DNA from: Luidia sarsii
Lineage: Eukaryota > Echinodermata > Asteroidea > Paxillosida > Luidiidae
Length of the DNA: 64,000 bases
Assembly: GCA_949987565.1 (NCBI GenBank)
Contig: OX465109.1
Coordinates: 16,087,226 to 16,151,225 of the forward strand
Reading direction: 5' to 3'
The notes beneath the pieces are model-generated. The model was not told the origin of the DNA. It did not search any database and saw only the letters and a program-made list of their open reading frames with translations. The position numbers and the translations under genes were made by a program. Of the stretch, positions 56,301-64,000 are shown one piece after another. Position 1 is the first letter of the stretch. Every line of letters starts with the position of its first letter.

Positions 56301-59300
56301 ACTGCTGCATCTTGTTGAGTGCAGCAGGGTTAGGGTCCACAGAATCCCACAATGCACCCACTGCTGCATCTTGTTGAGTGCAGCAGGGTTAGGGTCCACA
56401 GAATCCCACAATGCACCCACTGCTGCATCTTGTTGAGTACGGCAGGGTTAGGGTTCACAGAATCCCACAGAATGCACCCACTGCTGCATCTTGTTGAGTG
56501 CAGCAGGGTTAGGGTTCACAGAATCCCACAGAATGCACCCACTGCTGCATCTTGTTGAGTGCAGCAGTGTTAGGGTCCACAGAATCCCACAGAATGCACC
56601 CACTGTTGCATCTTGTTGAGTGCAGCAAGGTTAGGGTTCACAGAATCCCACAATGCACCCACTGCTGCATCTTGTTGAGTGCAGCAGGGTAAGAGTCCAC
56701 AGAATCCCACAGAATGCACTCACTGCTGCATTTTGTCGAGTGCAGCAGTGTTAGGGTCCACAGAATCCCACATAATGCACCCACTGTTGCATCTTGTTGA
56801 GTGCAGCAAGGTTAGGGTTCACAGAATCCCACAATGCACCCACTGCTGCATCTTGTTGAGTGCAGCAGGGTAAGAGTCCACAGAATCCCACAGAATGCAC
56901 TCACTGCTTCCTTTTTGTCGAGTGCAGCAGGGTTAGGGTCCACAGATTCCCACAGAATGCACCCACTGCTGCATCTTGTTGAGTGCAGCAGGTTTAGGGT
57001 CCACAGAATACCACAGAATGCACCCACTACTGCATCTTGTTGAGTGCAGCAGGGTTAGGGTCCACAGAATACCACAGAATGCACCCACTGCTGCATCTTG
57101 TTGAGTGCAGCAGGGTTAGGGTCCACAGAATACCACAGAATGCACCCACTGCTACATCCTGTCCAGTATAGCAGGACTGGGGGCCTACAGAATCCCACAG
57201 ACAAAAAAGAATCCAATCTCTCTCTCTCATGTTATCGAATTCATTCCGCAGTGTAGCTGAAACAGATTGTAAGATCAGTTGATTGTAATTGCCTCGGCTC
57301 TCTCTTTTGCTTTTGAGATATACGGCAGTTAATGGTTGAATTGCTTCTGACTGGCGCACCCACCCCGGCAAAGACTAGTTGACTATTAGGGTAGGCCGCT
57401 ATCTAAGGGCTGGATTGCTCAGATGGTAAGAGTACCTGTACATTTATCCAGAGGTCTCGGGTTCAAATCACGGTCCAGTCAAAGTTTTCTTTGCCAAATT
57501 CTTTCAAATTTTGTTTTCTTGACAGTCGAGGGGCCAATCCCTGACAGATATTGACGAAGATGCGCTGCTCGGGGACAGCGAAGACGAGGACGTCGCCGCC
57601 CGGAACAACGAGCGAGGGGCGATAGCGGAGGAGGAGGAGGAGGACCCGGAAGGGGAGGACCGCGCCTTGCCGGGGGAGGCGGGGCAAGGCGACCACGCCC
57701 AGTTTGAGGAGGAGCCGGGCGGGGAGGAGCCACTGGCCGGGGAGGACTACGAGGCGGTCGACCCCGGCGCCGAGACCGGGGAGCTGTCGGTCAACTACTC
57801 GGGGCGGCTGGACGACGGGCACGCCGACACAGCCTGGCCGGAGGAGGCGGAGGAGGGCGGGGCCTACGGGGAGGAGGAGGAGGAGGAGGAGGCGGAAGAG
57901 TACTTTGAAGGGGGCGGGGGGGACGAGGGAGGAGCAGCCTACGAGGAGGGAGGCGGCGAGGGGTACGAGGATGCCGAGGTCTTGGAGGAGGCGAGCGAAG
58001 AGGGTTACGAGGAGATGGGAGGCAATTACGAAGAGGAAGGGTGAGTTTGTTTTAGTTTTTGGCTCTTTATTTCTAAGCTTGCCCGGTGAAACCTTTAGTG
58101 CTCATTTTTTTTTTTTCGGAGATCTGCTGAAGGTCTTTGAAAAAAGGTTATATACCTTCAGCAGGAATCAAGCCTTTCAGCAAAAGATAGTATTCTTTTC
58201 GGATCATTGAATTCAGTTTGGTCTCGGCAACTTTCCTTTGATTTTAATTACTTCATCACTGTCAGAAGACTCCTTGGAGAGAGATATCAACACTTTCAGC
58301 CGTCAGTTGGAGTAGTGACGCAAAATTTGGCCGGACCCCGAGAGGTTTGGCCGAACACCTGTTGAGCTTGAGGTCTGGGGACTTTGAACCTGATGACTGT
58401 GACCTCTGGTTTAGCGGCCGGTGAAAGCCAGAGGTCTCTGGTTCCTGGTCCCGGTCCAGTCAGACTTTCTCTGCAATTTCTATTTGAGGAGTCCAGCCCA
58501 GTCAAACTTTCTTTGCTCTTTAAACCCTAACTAGGCTGCTGGTGGGTGGGGGGGGGGGGGGCGGGGGCTTTATGGCCCAAATATTTTCCGTAACTGACTG
58601 AACATTTTCTGTAACTTTACGTCTGCTGAGATTTGGTCAGAATCGCATCTATTGTCCCTCATCCTTCCCGCCCATTTTGATACCGCAGGTGTCAGACCTG
58701 CGGTGCAGGTGTTACGCCATGATTTGTAGTCTCATGTCAGTCAAGATTTGGCACATTTTTTAGTGGCCAGCACAAGAAAAAGAAGGGTTTCTAGGGGTAA
58801 CAGACAGCTTGAAAACTTCAAGCTCTCAAACATTCTGTGTTCAGTCCATAGATTTCAGGTCAGCCCAGTTTGGGAGACCATTTGTCGTTTTTTTACCTCG
58901 GATCGTTGAGTCGGTGTGGTTTTTTTTTTTGTGTTCCCTTTTGTCAGGTACGAAGCTCAGGCGGCACTGGACGAAGCGATCCAAGACGAGGACGACGCCA
59001 TCTTGGAGGACGCCATCGAGCTGGAGCCCGACCTGGACGACCTCCTGGAGATTGACGACCTGGACGACAGTCTGATGGAGGAGGAGATGGACGAGGCCAG
59101 GCCAGGTTGGTAGCAACGGCTGCTAGCACCGCTGTCAAGAAGTCAATCTTCCCTAATCATTCCATTCTTGACATGTCTGTACGGGGCGTAGAGTCTCTTG
59201 GCCATCGGAAAGATGCTGTCCGCCTCAGCAGGGAGAAATTTTGGATTAAGCGTCTCCGCACTATCCAGCCTCATGGCCTTAATATTCAGGAAGGGAATGA

Positions 59301-62300
59301 CTACCGTAATCCTCACTATACAACCTCATGGCCTTAACATTCAGGAAGGGAATGACTAATCCTCACCTCATTATAAACCCATCTTCATCTTCCCTGGCGC
59401 TTTCCCCTTTGATCTCCCACCTCCCTCCTGTCCCTTTTGATCCTCCCCACCCTTTTGTTTGCTTTCCCTTTAACCTCCCCTCCCTTGGTGTACATCTGCT
59501 TTCCACTCCCTTCCCTTTTGTCCTTCCTCTGTCATGTACGTGTGTCAGGGCTTTCCTTCCCCTGACTGTCTGTGTATGTCCTTGTCACTCTGCCTTTGAG
59601 AAAGGTCCTACTAGGATCCAAACGTCAGGCCCTCTAACTTTTGAGAAGTGTGCCTCCCTCGCGCAAACCTTGGAATCTCAGCCGCCTGGTTAACACTCGA
59701 CTTGCGCTGGGCAACTATTGATTTTTCAAAAGTCAGTTAGTCGTCCGTGTAAAACAACCAATCGTTTTGAACACGCGGTTGTATTGTGTAACGTGGAAAT
59801 TTCGACAAGTCTTGGCCGGTCGCAAGAGGTCGGCCCACCGCTACACCAGGCCTTGAATTGAACGACGGCCACGACGGCCAGTGCCGTCGTTGCCCTCTTT
59901 ACTGGCCGAGGTGCCCCGCAAAAATCCCCGTCTTCACGGCCACTTTGGCCGTGCCCTATTTTTACCTTGGCCATCGTGCCCTTTTTTTGCATTGGTAAGC
60001 ATATTTACAGTTGTTTTTAGACTACATGTATTTTATTTGGATTATCGGGGAGCGATGTCAACTCGATAAGACAGAGAAGTCAAAATAATGCGCGATCGTG
60101 TCGACAACAGCCGCATTAATGTGTAACCATGCATCGGAAATAAATAGTCGGCACCCTCAACACAAGAACGTGTGACCAACATAGAAGACGTCTAGTTTTC
60201 TGACTTTGGAGATTTGGTGCGCCAAAAGAGGGCGCCCTTTATCTCTTCATTTGCCAGAATGTGGAGGTTTATCCTCAATGCAAATGTACACGCGCCGTTC
60301 CAAGAGGTCTGGCCGCTGGCCGCGTTGGACAGTGACCGCAATATTGTAACTTGCAATGTCGATGGGGACTTTGAAAGGTGACAAAAGACCCTTTTATAGA
60401 GGTGGCCGAATAAGCAGGTTTCACTGTATGCATAGTACATGTATATAGCAGGGCATGCAAAAATGATAACTTTGTACAATTTATTTCCATTTGGCCTCTG
60501 TGCCCTTTCCCAATTTTGTTTTTTGGCCTTGGTGCCCTACCCACTGGCCTTGGTGCCCCCGAAAATTTTGCATCATTCAAGGCCAAAGTGGCCTTGCCCT
60601 AAAAATTACCAAATTCAAGGCCTGCTACACTCGAACCTTCCTCTGCTTCCCTCCCTCCCCCTCCCCCCACACATTACAGGGAGAACAGGGGTTAGCAAGC
60701 CCACAACCTCCACCCCAAGTGCCCCAACCCGGGAGAAGCCGTCACGCGAGGCCAGCACAGAGTCCACAGAGCAGCAGTCACTGGACCAGGTGAGGCATTG
60801 TTCAATCGATTTTTTATCTCTCGTCATCCCTTCTATTCTATAGGCCCTATTGATTAGGCCAACAACCAAAATACAACTAGAGATTTATGTCTGTTGGCAA
60901 ACAGAGCATAACGCTTTTCCGCATCTGGTTCTCTTTAAAAAAAAAAAAAAAAAAAATTAAAAAAATTACATCAACGGGGTTCGAACCCGTAACCTCCATT
61001 CCTACCCCAAAACGCACGTGCATATTTTGTGCACAAAGTCTATGGGACTTCATTATATTTTTTCAAAAAATCATAATAAAAAGCTAAAAATGTTTGTGCT
61101 TCAGGTTTCCCAGTTGACCCTATTTTGACGGCACGACCCTAGTAAGTTTTTTTGGGGGGAAAGTGTGTTTCCCGACCGACCCTTTTTTGACAGCGTGGCG
61201 GCGCGACCCTATTTGACGGCACGACCAATGCTTCAAATCAATGTGATTTAAATCAACCGTTATTTTAGTCAGTAAGCAGTTTTTGCAACATTTTTGCATA
61301 GTGCTGTCAAATTAACTTGATTAAATTCATTGATTGGTCGATCGATCGATCGATTGATTGATTGAGTGATTGATCAACCGATTGATCCAAGGAATTGGCC
61401 ACAAATAGAATCAGTCGATGGGATTATTTTTTGCCTTACCAAATAGTCAATGAGTCTTGGTAGGGATGGGGTTGTTTCCAAGAGTAACAATTCAAACAAC
61501 TTGGGTTTTTTTTAAGGGAGGCTGCACCATCAGCAAAGTGCCCAATTTTCAGACATTCCAAATTTGAGATTTTTTTTTACTGATCGGGAAGTTTGTAACG
61601 GTATCAGACATTCTGTGAAATTTGAGCACTTGAAAATCTGCCGTTTTCTAGAAAAGAGGGAATTTGTTCAAGTTTTGATTTGCTCGACGAAACAAAGAGT
61701 TCCTTTTACAAATACCAACCTCTATGTCTGAAAAAAAGTTAACGTTTTAATTTTTGTTTCCACGTTTTTTCTCATCACTTGGCTGACGGTTTGAGCCGAA
61801 ATCTACTCAGGTGTGATATTTGATGTTTATATGCTGGGTTAGGCAAATACCCCTTTCCCACTGTGAAATCTCTGGGTATTCTCGAGGGGGTAACGGCAAG
61901 CCTCAACCCCAAGATACCCCAGGTTGGAAATGGTTGCCAGGAGGTTTCCCACTACACTTTTCCCGCCCCGGGTTAAGACAACAACAAAAAATCGGCCGTT
62001 ACCCGGGGCTCGTTAACCCTCGTTAACGACCAGGGTTAAGGATGGAAATCTTGGGGGTTAACAGCTGAAATGCGCGGAATCTTCCTTTAGGCCTCTTTTC
62101 AAAAAGATAATCGGTCACGTGCCGGTTGAATTCATCCGATCGATACATTTTCCCCCGATAGAAAGCCGTTTGTTCTGGACTCATGGGGTGAGAAATACAC
62201 GATGGCTATCCAGTGGAAACGACATCGGACGGGTCAAATCATCCGATACCCAACCGATGATCTTTTTGACAAGAGGCCTTAGCAAAACTCCGGTTTGATG

Positions 62301-63943
62301 CGACAGGTGGGAACAGAACACAGGGTTAACGAACCCCGGGGTAAGAAATGCTTGACCCGGGGCAGCAAATCTCAGGGTTAAGCAGTGTGTAGTGGGAAAG
62401 GGATAAGAGTGTGCATGCGATGTCTTTGACCTTTGTATATGGTGTACCCTACCTTTAATATGAGTGTGTGCATGTGATGGATTGTAGGCATCCAGCCAAC
62501 CCACCAAGGAGGAGGATGAGGAGGGATCAGATCCCAGGGAGCACCTCCTGTCCAGTGAGGACGAGGACGAGGAGGAAGAAGAGGACGACGATGACAACAC
62601 CAGAGCACGGTTCAAGTCCGAGAGGCAGACCGCCACTGCCAAGGTCAGCGCTGCATCCAAACGGAAGGACATCCCTGAGACACTAGGTGAGACACTCCCT
62701 ACTTCCTCCCTCCCTCCCTCCCCCCTCCTTCCCTCCTTCCCTCCTTCCCTCCTTCCCTCCTGCCCTCCTTCCCTCCTTCCCTCCTTCCCTCCTTCCCTCC
62801 TTCCCTCCTTCCCTCCTCCCCTCTCTCCCCTTCCCTCCTTCCCTCCTTCCCTCCTTCCCTCCTTCTAAATCTTCCTCCCCCTCCTTCCCTCCCTCCATCC
62901 CCCTCCCTACCTCCCCCTCCTTCCCTCCTGCTTCCCTCCTTCCCTCCTTCCCTCCTTCCCTCCTTCCCTCCTTCCCTCCTTCCCTCTCTCCCCTTCCCTC
63001 CTTCCCTCCTTCCCTCCTTCCCTCCTTCTAAATCTTCCTCCCCCTCCTTCCCTCCCTCCATCCCCCTCCCTACCTCCCCCTCCTTCCCTCCTGCTTCCCT
63101 CCTTCCCTTTTTCCCTCCCCCTCTCCCCCTCCCCCTCCCTCCCTCCCTCCCTCCCTCCCCCTCCTTCCCCCCTTCCCTCCTTCCCTCCCTCTATCCTTCC
63201 CTCCCCTCCCTACCTGCCCTCCCTCCCTCCCTCCCCTCCTTCCCTTCCCTCCCTCCCCCTCCTTCCCTTCCTTCCTCCCCTTCCTCCCTCCCTCCCTTCT
63301 TCCCCAGTTCAGACTGTTATTTGCAAGAGTGACAACTGTCACAAAGAAAACTTTACCTGGACTGGGATTTGAACCCAAAACCTGTATGCATAACCTGGTT
63401 ATGCATACCAGCGCTCTTACCATCATGAATTCAATGAAGTTCTATATCACGTTATCCCCTTCTCTTTCCTTGCTTTCTTTCCCCCCCCCCCCCCAAACTG
63501 CAGAGATCACGGCCGAAATCCAGCAAACTGTGGACGAGTTTGCCCGGCAGAAGGAGGAGCAGAACCAGTGGCGGCGGAACCGTGGGCGCGGCGGGCGGGG
63601 CGGGCGCGGACACCGGGGCGGGCGTGGCAACCACCGCCACCACGCCCAGCAACCGCTGCTTCAGCTGCAGCAGCAGCAGCAGCACCCCATGCCCTTGATG
63701 CCCGGCCTGCGGATGGGGCGGCCCGGCTTCCCGGGCCCCGGCGGCCCCAGCGGCCCCGGCGGGGCACCCCTTATGGGCGGCTTCCACCCGCACGGGCCGG
63801 TGGTGCGCGGGCCGCCCGCGGGGCACTTCCGGGGGGGCAGGTTTGACTTTGAGCCCTACACGCCCAGCCAGGAGAGGCCCAGCCCCATCCCCTCTCTCAT
63901 CACGCAGGGCACTGAGAAGCCCAGCGCCGGCCAGCAACCATCG
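53334..63943 (+). CDS. RBM33: RBM33 (RNA-binding motif protein 33) homologue, N-terminal part, seven exons
   Basis: Seven exons (53334-53352, 55207-55328, 57526-58040, 58948-59105, 60680-60789, 62488-62686, 63504-63943) join with matching phases (1,0,2,1,0,1,0) into 1563 nt, 521 codons without a stop. The start is MDDLLDDGFEFDELDD, followed by WDSDDELLQEDHIPAKK, an acidic Glu/Asp-rich region, then RARFKSERQ...KRKDIPETL and EITAEIQQTVDEFARQKEEQ, an RGG-type box and Gln- and Pro/Gly-rich low-complexity sequence. Vertebrate RBM33 has the same order: acidic N-terminus with WDSELEDDLL...GKK, the block RFKTER...RRNIPETLE, then a proline-rich middle. RBM33 is a nuclear RNA-binding protein reported to recruit NXF1 for mRNA export and to control ALKBH5 m6A demethylase. 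Its RRM lies near the C-terminus, beyond this window. All introns are packed with repeats. Confidence 0.9.
53663..53820. mobile_element. Penelope-type foldback in RBM33 intron 1
   Basis: GTGATATACAAAAATGTTGC... leads into AAATTTAGTGGGCCTGACGT, TTCGATCCTAGCAGGACCTT, TCTC and, after AAAGGCA, its near-exact reverse complement GAGAAAGGTCCTGCTAGGAT, CAAAACATCAGGCCCACTAA, ATTT. The arms are about 45 bp. Confidence 0.8.
54509..55084. mobile_element. TIR element in RBM33 intron 1
   Basis: AAGCCGCATCCACACTGGAC-TT and its inverted AAGTCCAGTGCGTACACGGC-TT bound 575 bases containing several GGGTAAAC/CGGTAAAC motifs. No transposase frame is present. Confidence 0.6.
55207..55328 (+). CDS. RBM33: RBM33 exon 2
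   Basis: Acceptor TTTTTTCGCAG, donor GTGAAC. The 122 nt encode (D)GFEFDELDDSDHSFKRKRPT, EASWDSDDELLQEDHIPAKK. This is the block most like the vertebrate N-terminus (WDS-E-DDLL...GKK). A KRKRP basic cluster could be a nuclear localisation signal. Confidence 0.88.
55860..57190. repeat. 59-62 bp minisatellite in RBM33 intron 2, about 22 copies
   Basis: The unit is CAGCAGGGTTAGGGTCCACA, GAATCCCACAATGCACCCAC, TGCTGCATCTTGTTGAGTG, with CATAATGC or CAGAATGC length variants. Each unit contains GTTAGGGT. It occupies more than half of the 2.2-kb intron. Confidence 0.95.
57360..57525 (+). repeat. tRNA-derived SINE abutting RBM33 exon 3
   Basis: The leader TAGTTGACTATTAGGG...CTATCTAAGGGCTGGATTGC, TCAGATGGTAAGAG leads to GGTCTCGGGTTCAAATCACG, GTCCAGTC and the SINE tail AAAGTTTTCTTTGCCAAAT. 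The tail runs straight into TTTTGTTTTCTTGACAG, the exon 3 acceptor, so SINE sequence contributes to the polypyrimidine region. Confidence 0.8.
57526..58040 (+). CDS. RBM33: RBM33 exon 3, acidic low-complexity exon
   Basis: Acceptor TTTTCTTGACAG, donor GTGAGTTTG. The 515 nt run from phase 0 to phase 2. The start SRGQSLTDIDEDALLGDSED is similar to the vertebrate NQSDLSDEELNDDLLQSDNE block. The rest is Glu, Gly, Asp and Tyr-rich (EEEEEEEAEEYFEGGGGDEG and similar). It is strikingly GC-rich with GAG-biased codons compared with its AT-rich introns. Confidence 0.88.
58380..58520 (+). repeat. Degraded SINE fragment in RBM33 intron 3
   Basis: AGAGGTCTCTGGTTCCTGGT, CCCGGTCCAGTCAGACTTTC matches the B-box half and tail of the local SINE. 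A second partial tail (CCAGCCCAGTCAAACTTTCT) follows. Confidence 0.55.
58948..59105 (+). CDS. RBM33: RBM33 exon 4
   Basis: Acceptor CCTTTTGTCAG, donor GTTGGT (weak). The 158 nt run from phase 2 to 1 and encode YEAQAALDEAIQDEDDAILE, DAIELEPDLDDLLEIDDLDD, SLMEEEMDEARP. The LEIDDLDD region recalls vertebrate VLDIEINEPLDE. A Penelope-type fragment begins about 10 bases past the donor. Confidence 0.82.
59113..59645 (+). mobile_element. Penelope-like element 3' end with GIY-YIG-like tail
   Basis: The frame SIFPNHSILDMSVRGVESLG, HRKDAVRLSREKFWIKRLRT, IQPHGLNIQEGND resembles the C-terminus of the GIY-YIG endonuclease of Penelope-like retroelements (pattern R-x-x-R-E-x-x-WI-x-x-L-x-T-x-x-P-x-GLN). 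About 280 bases of C/T-rich trailer follow, then GTCACTCTGCCTTTGAGAAA, GGTCCTACTAGGATCCAAAC, GTCAGGCCC. The reverse-transcriptase part is absent (5' truncation). A short tandem duplication (CATGGCCTTAA...TTCAGGAAGGGAATGACTA) lies at 59271-59360. Confidence 0.7.
59848..60623. mobile_element. hAT-like element in RBM33 intron 4
   Basis: AGGCCTTGAATTGAACG opens and CAAATTCAAGGCCT closes. Flanks are GCTACACC (59840-59847) and GCTACACT (60624-60631), an 8-bp target duplication with one mismatch. The subterminal regions repeat GGCC...GTGCCCT motifs in opposite sense. No transposase frame was recognised. Confidence 0.68.
60680..60789 (+). CDS. RBM33: RBM33 exon 5
   Basis: Acceptor CACATTACAG, donor GTGAGGC. 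The 110 nt run from phase 1 to 0 and encode GRTGVSKPTTSTPSAPTREK, PSREASTESTEQQSLDQ, a Ser/Thr/Pro-rich linker. It was kept because both junction phases match its neighbours. Conservation of this linker is not expected. Confidence 0.72.
60940..61035 (-). repeat. tRNA-like retroposed sequence
   Basis: Minus strand: GGAGGTTACGGGTTCGAACC-CCGTTGATG followed by an A-rich tail on the opposite side. The T-arm is good, but no full cloverleaf can be drawn, so it is more likely a SINE than a tRNA gene. Confidence 0.45.
61262..61308 (-). repeat. Fragment of the short Penelope-type element
   Basis: ATTTTAGTCAGTAAGCAGTT, TTTGCAACATTTTTGCATA is the reverse complement of the leader seen at 52454 and 53663. 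Confidence 0.55.
61332..61392. repeat. GATC/GATT microsatellite
   Basis: The tract is GGTCGATCGATCGATCGATT, GATTGATTGAGTGATTGATC. Confidence 0.85.
61848..62405. mobile_element. TIR element interrupted by a Harbinger-like MITE
   Basis: TACCCCTTTCCCACT opens and AGTGGGAAAGGGATA closes. Both halves have CCCGGGTTAAG-type motifs in inverted sense. The centre is occupied by the MITE at 62090-62278, so this element is the older insertion. Confidence 0.65.
62090..62278. mobile_element. Harbinger-like MITE, copy 2, nested
   Basis: GGCCTCTTTTCAAAAAGATA-ATCGG and CCGATGATCTTTTTGACAAG-AGGCC form the TIRs, with TTA on both sides (62087-62089 and 62279-62281). The interior nearly equals 15617-15800. Confidence 0.82.
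62488..62686 (+). CDS. RBM33: RBM33 exon 6, conserved RFKSER...IPETL block
   Basis: Acceptor TGATGGATTGTAG, donor GTGAGACAC. The 199 nt run from phase 0 to 1: ASQPTKEEDEEGSDPREHLL, SSEDEDEEEEEDDDDNTRAR, FKSERQTATAKVSAASKRKD, IPETL. The end matches vertebrate RBM33 (acidic run, RFKTER, then RRNIPETLE) and is the strongest diagnostic block. Confidence 0.9.
62697..63303. repeat. CCTTCCCT polypyrimidine tract in RBM33 intron 6
   Basis: The tract is CCCTCCTTCCCTCC-type repeat. A block containing TTCTAAATCTTCCTCCCCCT at 62862 recurs at 63026, so about 162 bases were duplicated. Confidence 0.95.
63310..63430 (-). repeat. tRNA-derived SINE in RBM33 intron 6
   Basis: Minus strand: GAGCGCTGGTATGCATAACC, AGGTTATGCATACAGGTTTT, GGGTTCAAATCCCAGTCCAG, GTAAAGTTTTCTTTGTGACA. 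The same B box and tail as the other local SINEs are present, in antisense to RBM33. Confidence 0.65.
63504..63943 (+). CDS. RBM33: RBM33 exon 7, coiled segment and RGG/PG-rich region
   Basis: Acceptor after a C-rich tract (CCCCAAACTGCAG), donor GTAAGTC. The 440 nt run from phase 1 to 0. (E)ITAEIQQTVDEFARQKEEQN follows IPETL as in vertebrates (LSAEAKAALLEFEERERQ). Then come an arginine-glycine box (RRNRGRGGRGGRGHRGGRGN), His and Gln runs (LLQLQQQQQHPMPLMPG) and Pro/Gly-rich sequence ending TPSQERPSPIPSLITQGTEK, PSAGQQPS. RGG boxes commonly bind RNA. Confidence 0.9.
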
Positions 63944-64000
63944 GTAAGTCTTGCCCGTTAAGCCTGGTACAAGCCAGTACAAACCAGTCCCTTTGTGCTT

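Overview
The window is animal nuclear DNA: spliced genes with canonical GT-AG introns, tRNA-derived SINEs, a LINE tail, Penelope-like retroelement ends, many MITE-type elements and an extraordinary load of micro- and minisatellite. The coding content and repeats suggest an invertebrate, probably marine and possibly a deuterostome; the species cannot be fixed from sequence alone. A 200-base run of N (41891-42090) marks a scaffold gap.

Only two genes can be read with confidence, both partial. At the left edge, on the minus strand, three exons (3485-3595, 2626-2756, 1538-1641) join in frame to encode most of the hormone-receptor ectodomain and the first transmembrane helix of a class B1 (secretin-type) G-protein-coupled receptor. 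Its amino-terminal exon(s) were not located upstream and the rest of the seven-helix domain lies left of base 1. At the right edge, on the plus strand, seven exons from 53334 to 63943 join with matching phases into a 521-codon open frame recognisable as the amino-terminal part of RBM33, an RNA-binding protein of mRNA export and ALKBH5/m6A control. The gene runs off the right end before its RNA-recognition motif.

The roughly 50 kb between them holds no gene I can identify. It is a mosaic of repeats: 15-bp (10.3-11.5 kb), GGGGTY (17.4-18.1 kb), 13-bp higher-order (27.8-29.8 kb), 74-bp (32.7-34.1 kb) and about 100-bp (34.8-35.9 kb) tandem arrays; long polypurine/polypyrimidine tracts (18.7, 20.4, 30.5, 36.6, 37.8, 39.9, 41.3, 43.0, 50.0-51.1 kb); and dispersed DNA-transposon-like families. 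The best defined families are a TTAA-flanked, piggyBac-like MITE with a perfect central palindrome (seven clear copies), a CAGTGGC-ended family (three), a TWA-flanked Harbinger-like family (two), a family with 4-bp target duplications (three), and a TIR element carrying telomere-like TTAGGG repeats (two). A few orphan exon-like or promoter-like segments are listed at low confidence.

The most interesting signal is a short motif family present about a dozen times (1.8, 2.2-2.6, 5.6, 18.2, 23.0, 42.4, 52.5, 53.7, 59.6 kb). It has the layout of a minimal hammerhead ribozyme. One copy lies about 300 bases downstream of a GIY-YIG-like protein tail, as in the 3' end of a Penelope-like element. Penelope-like elements are known to carry hammerheads, but box I here departs from consensus by a paired substitution.
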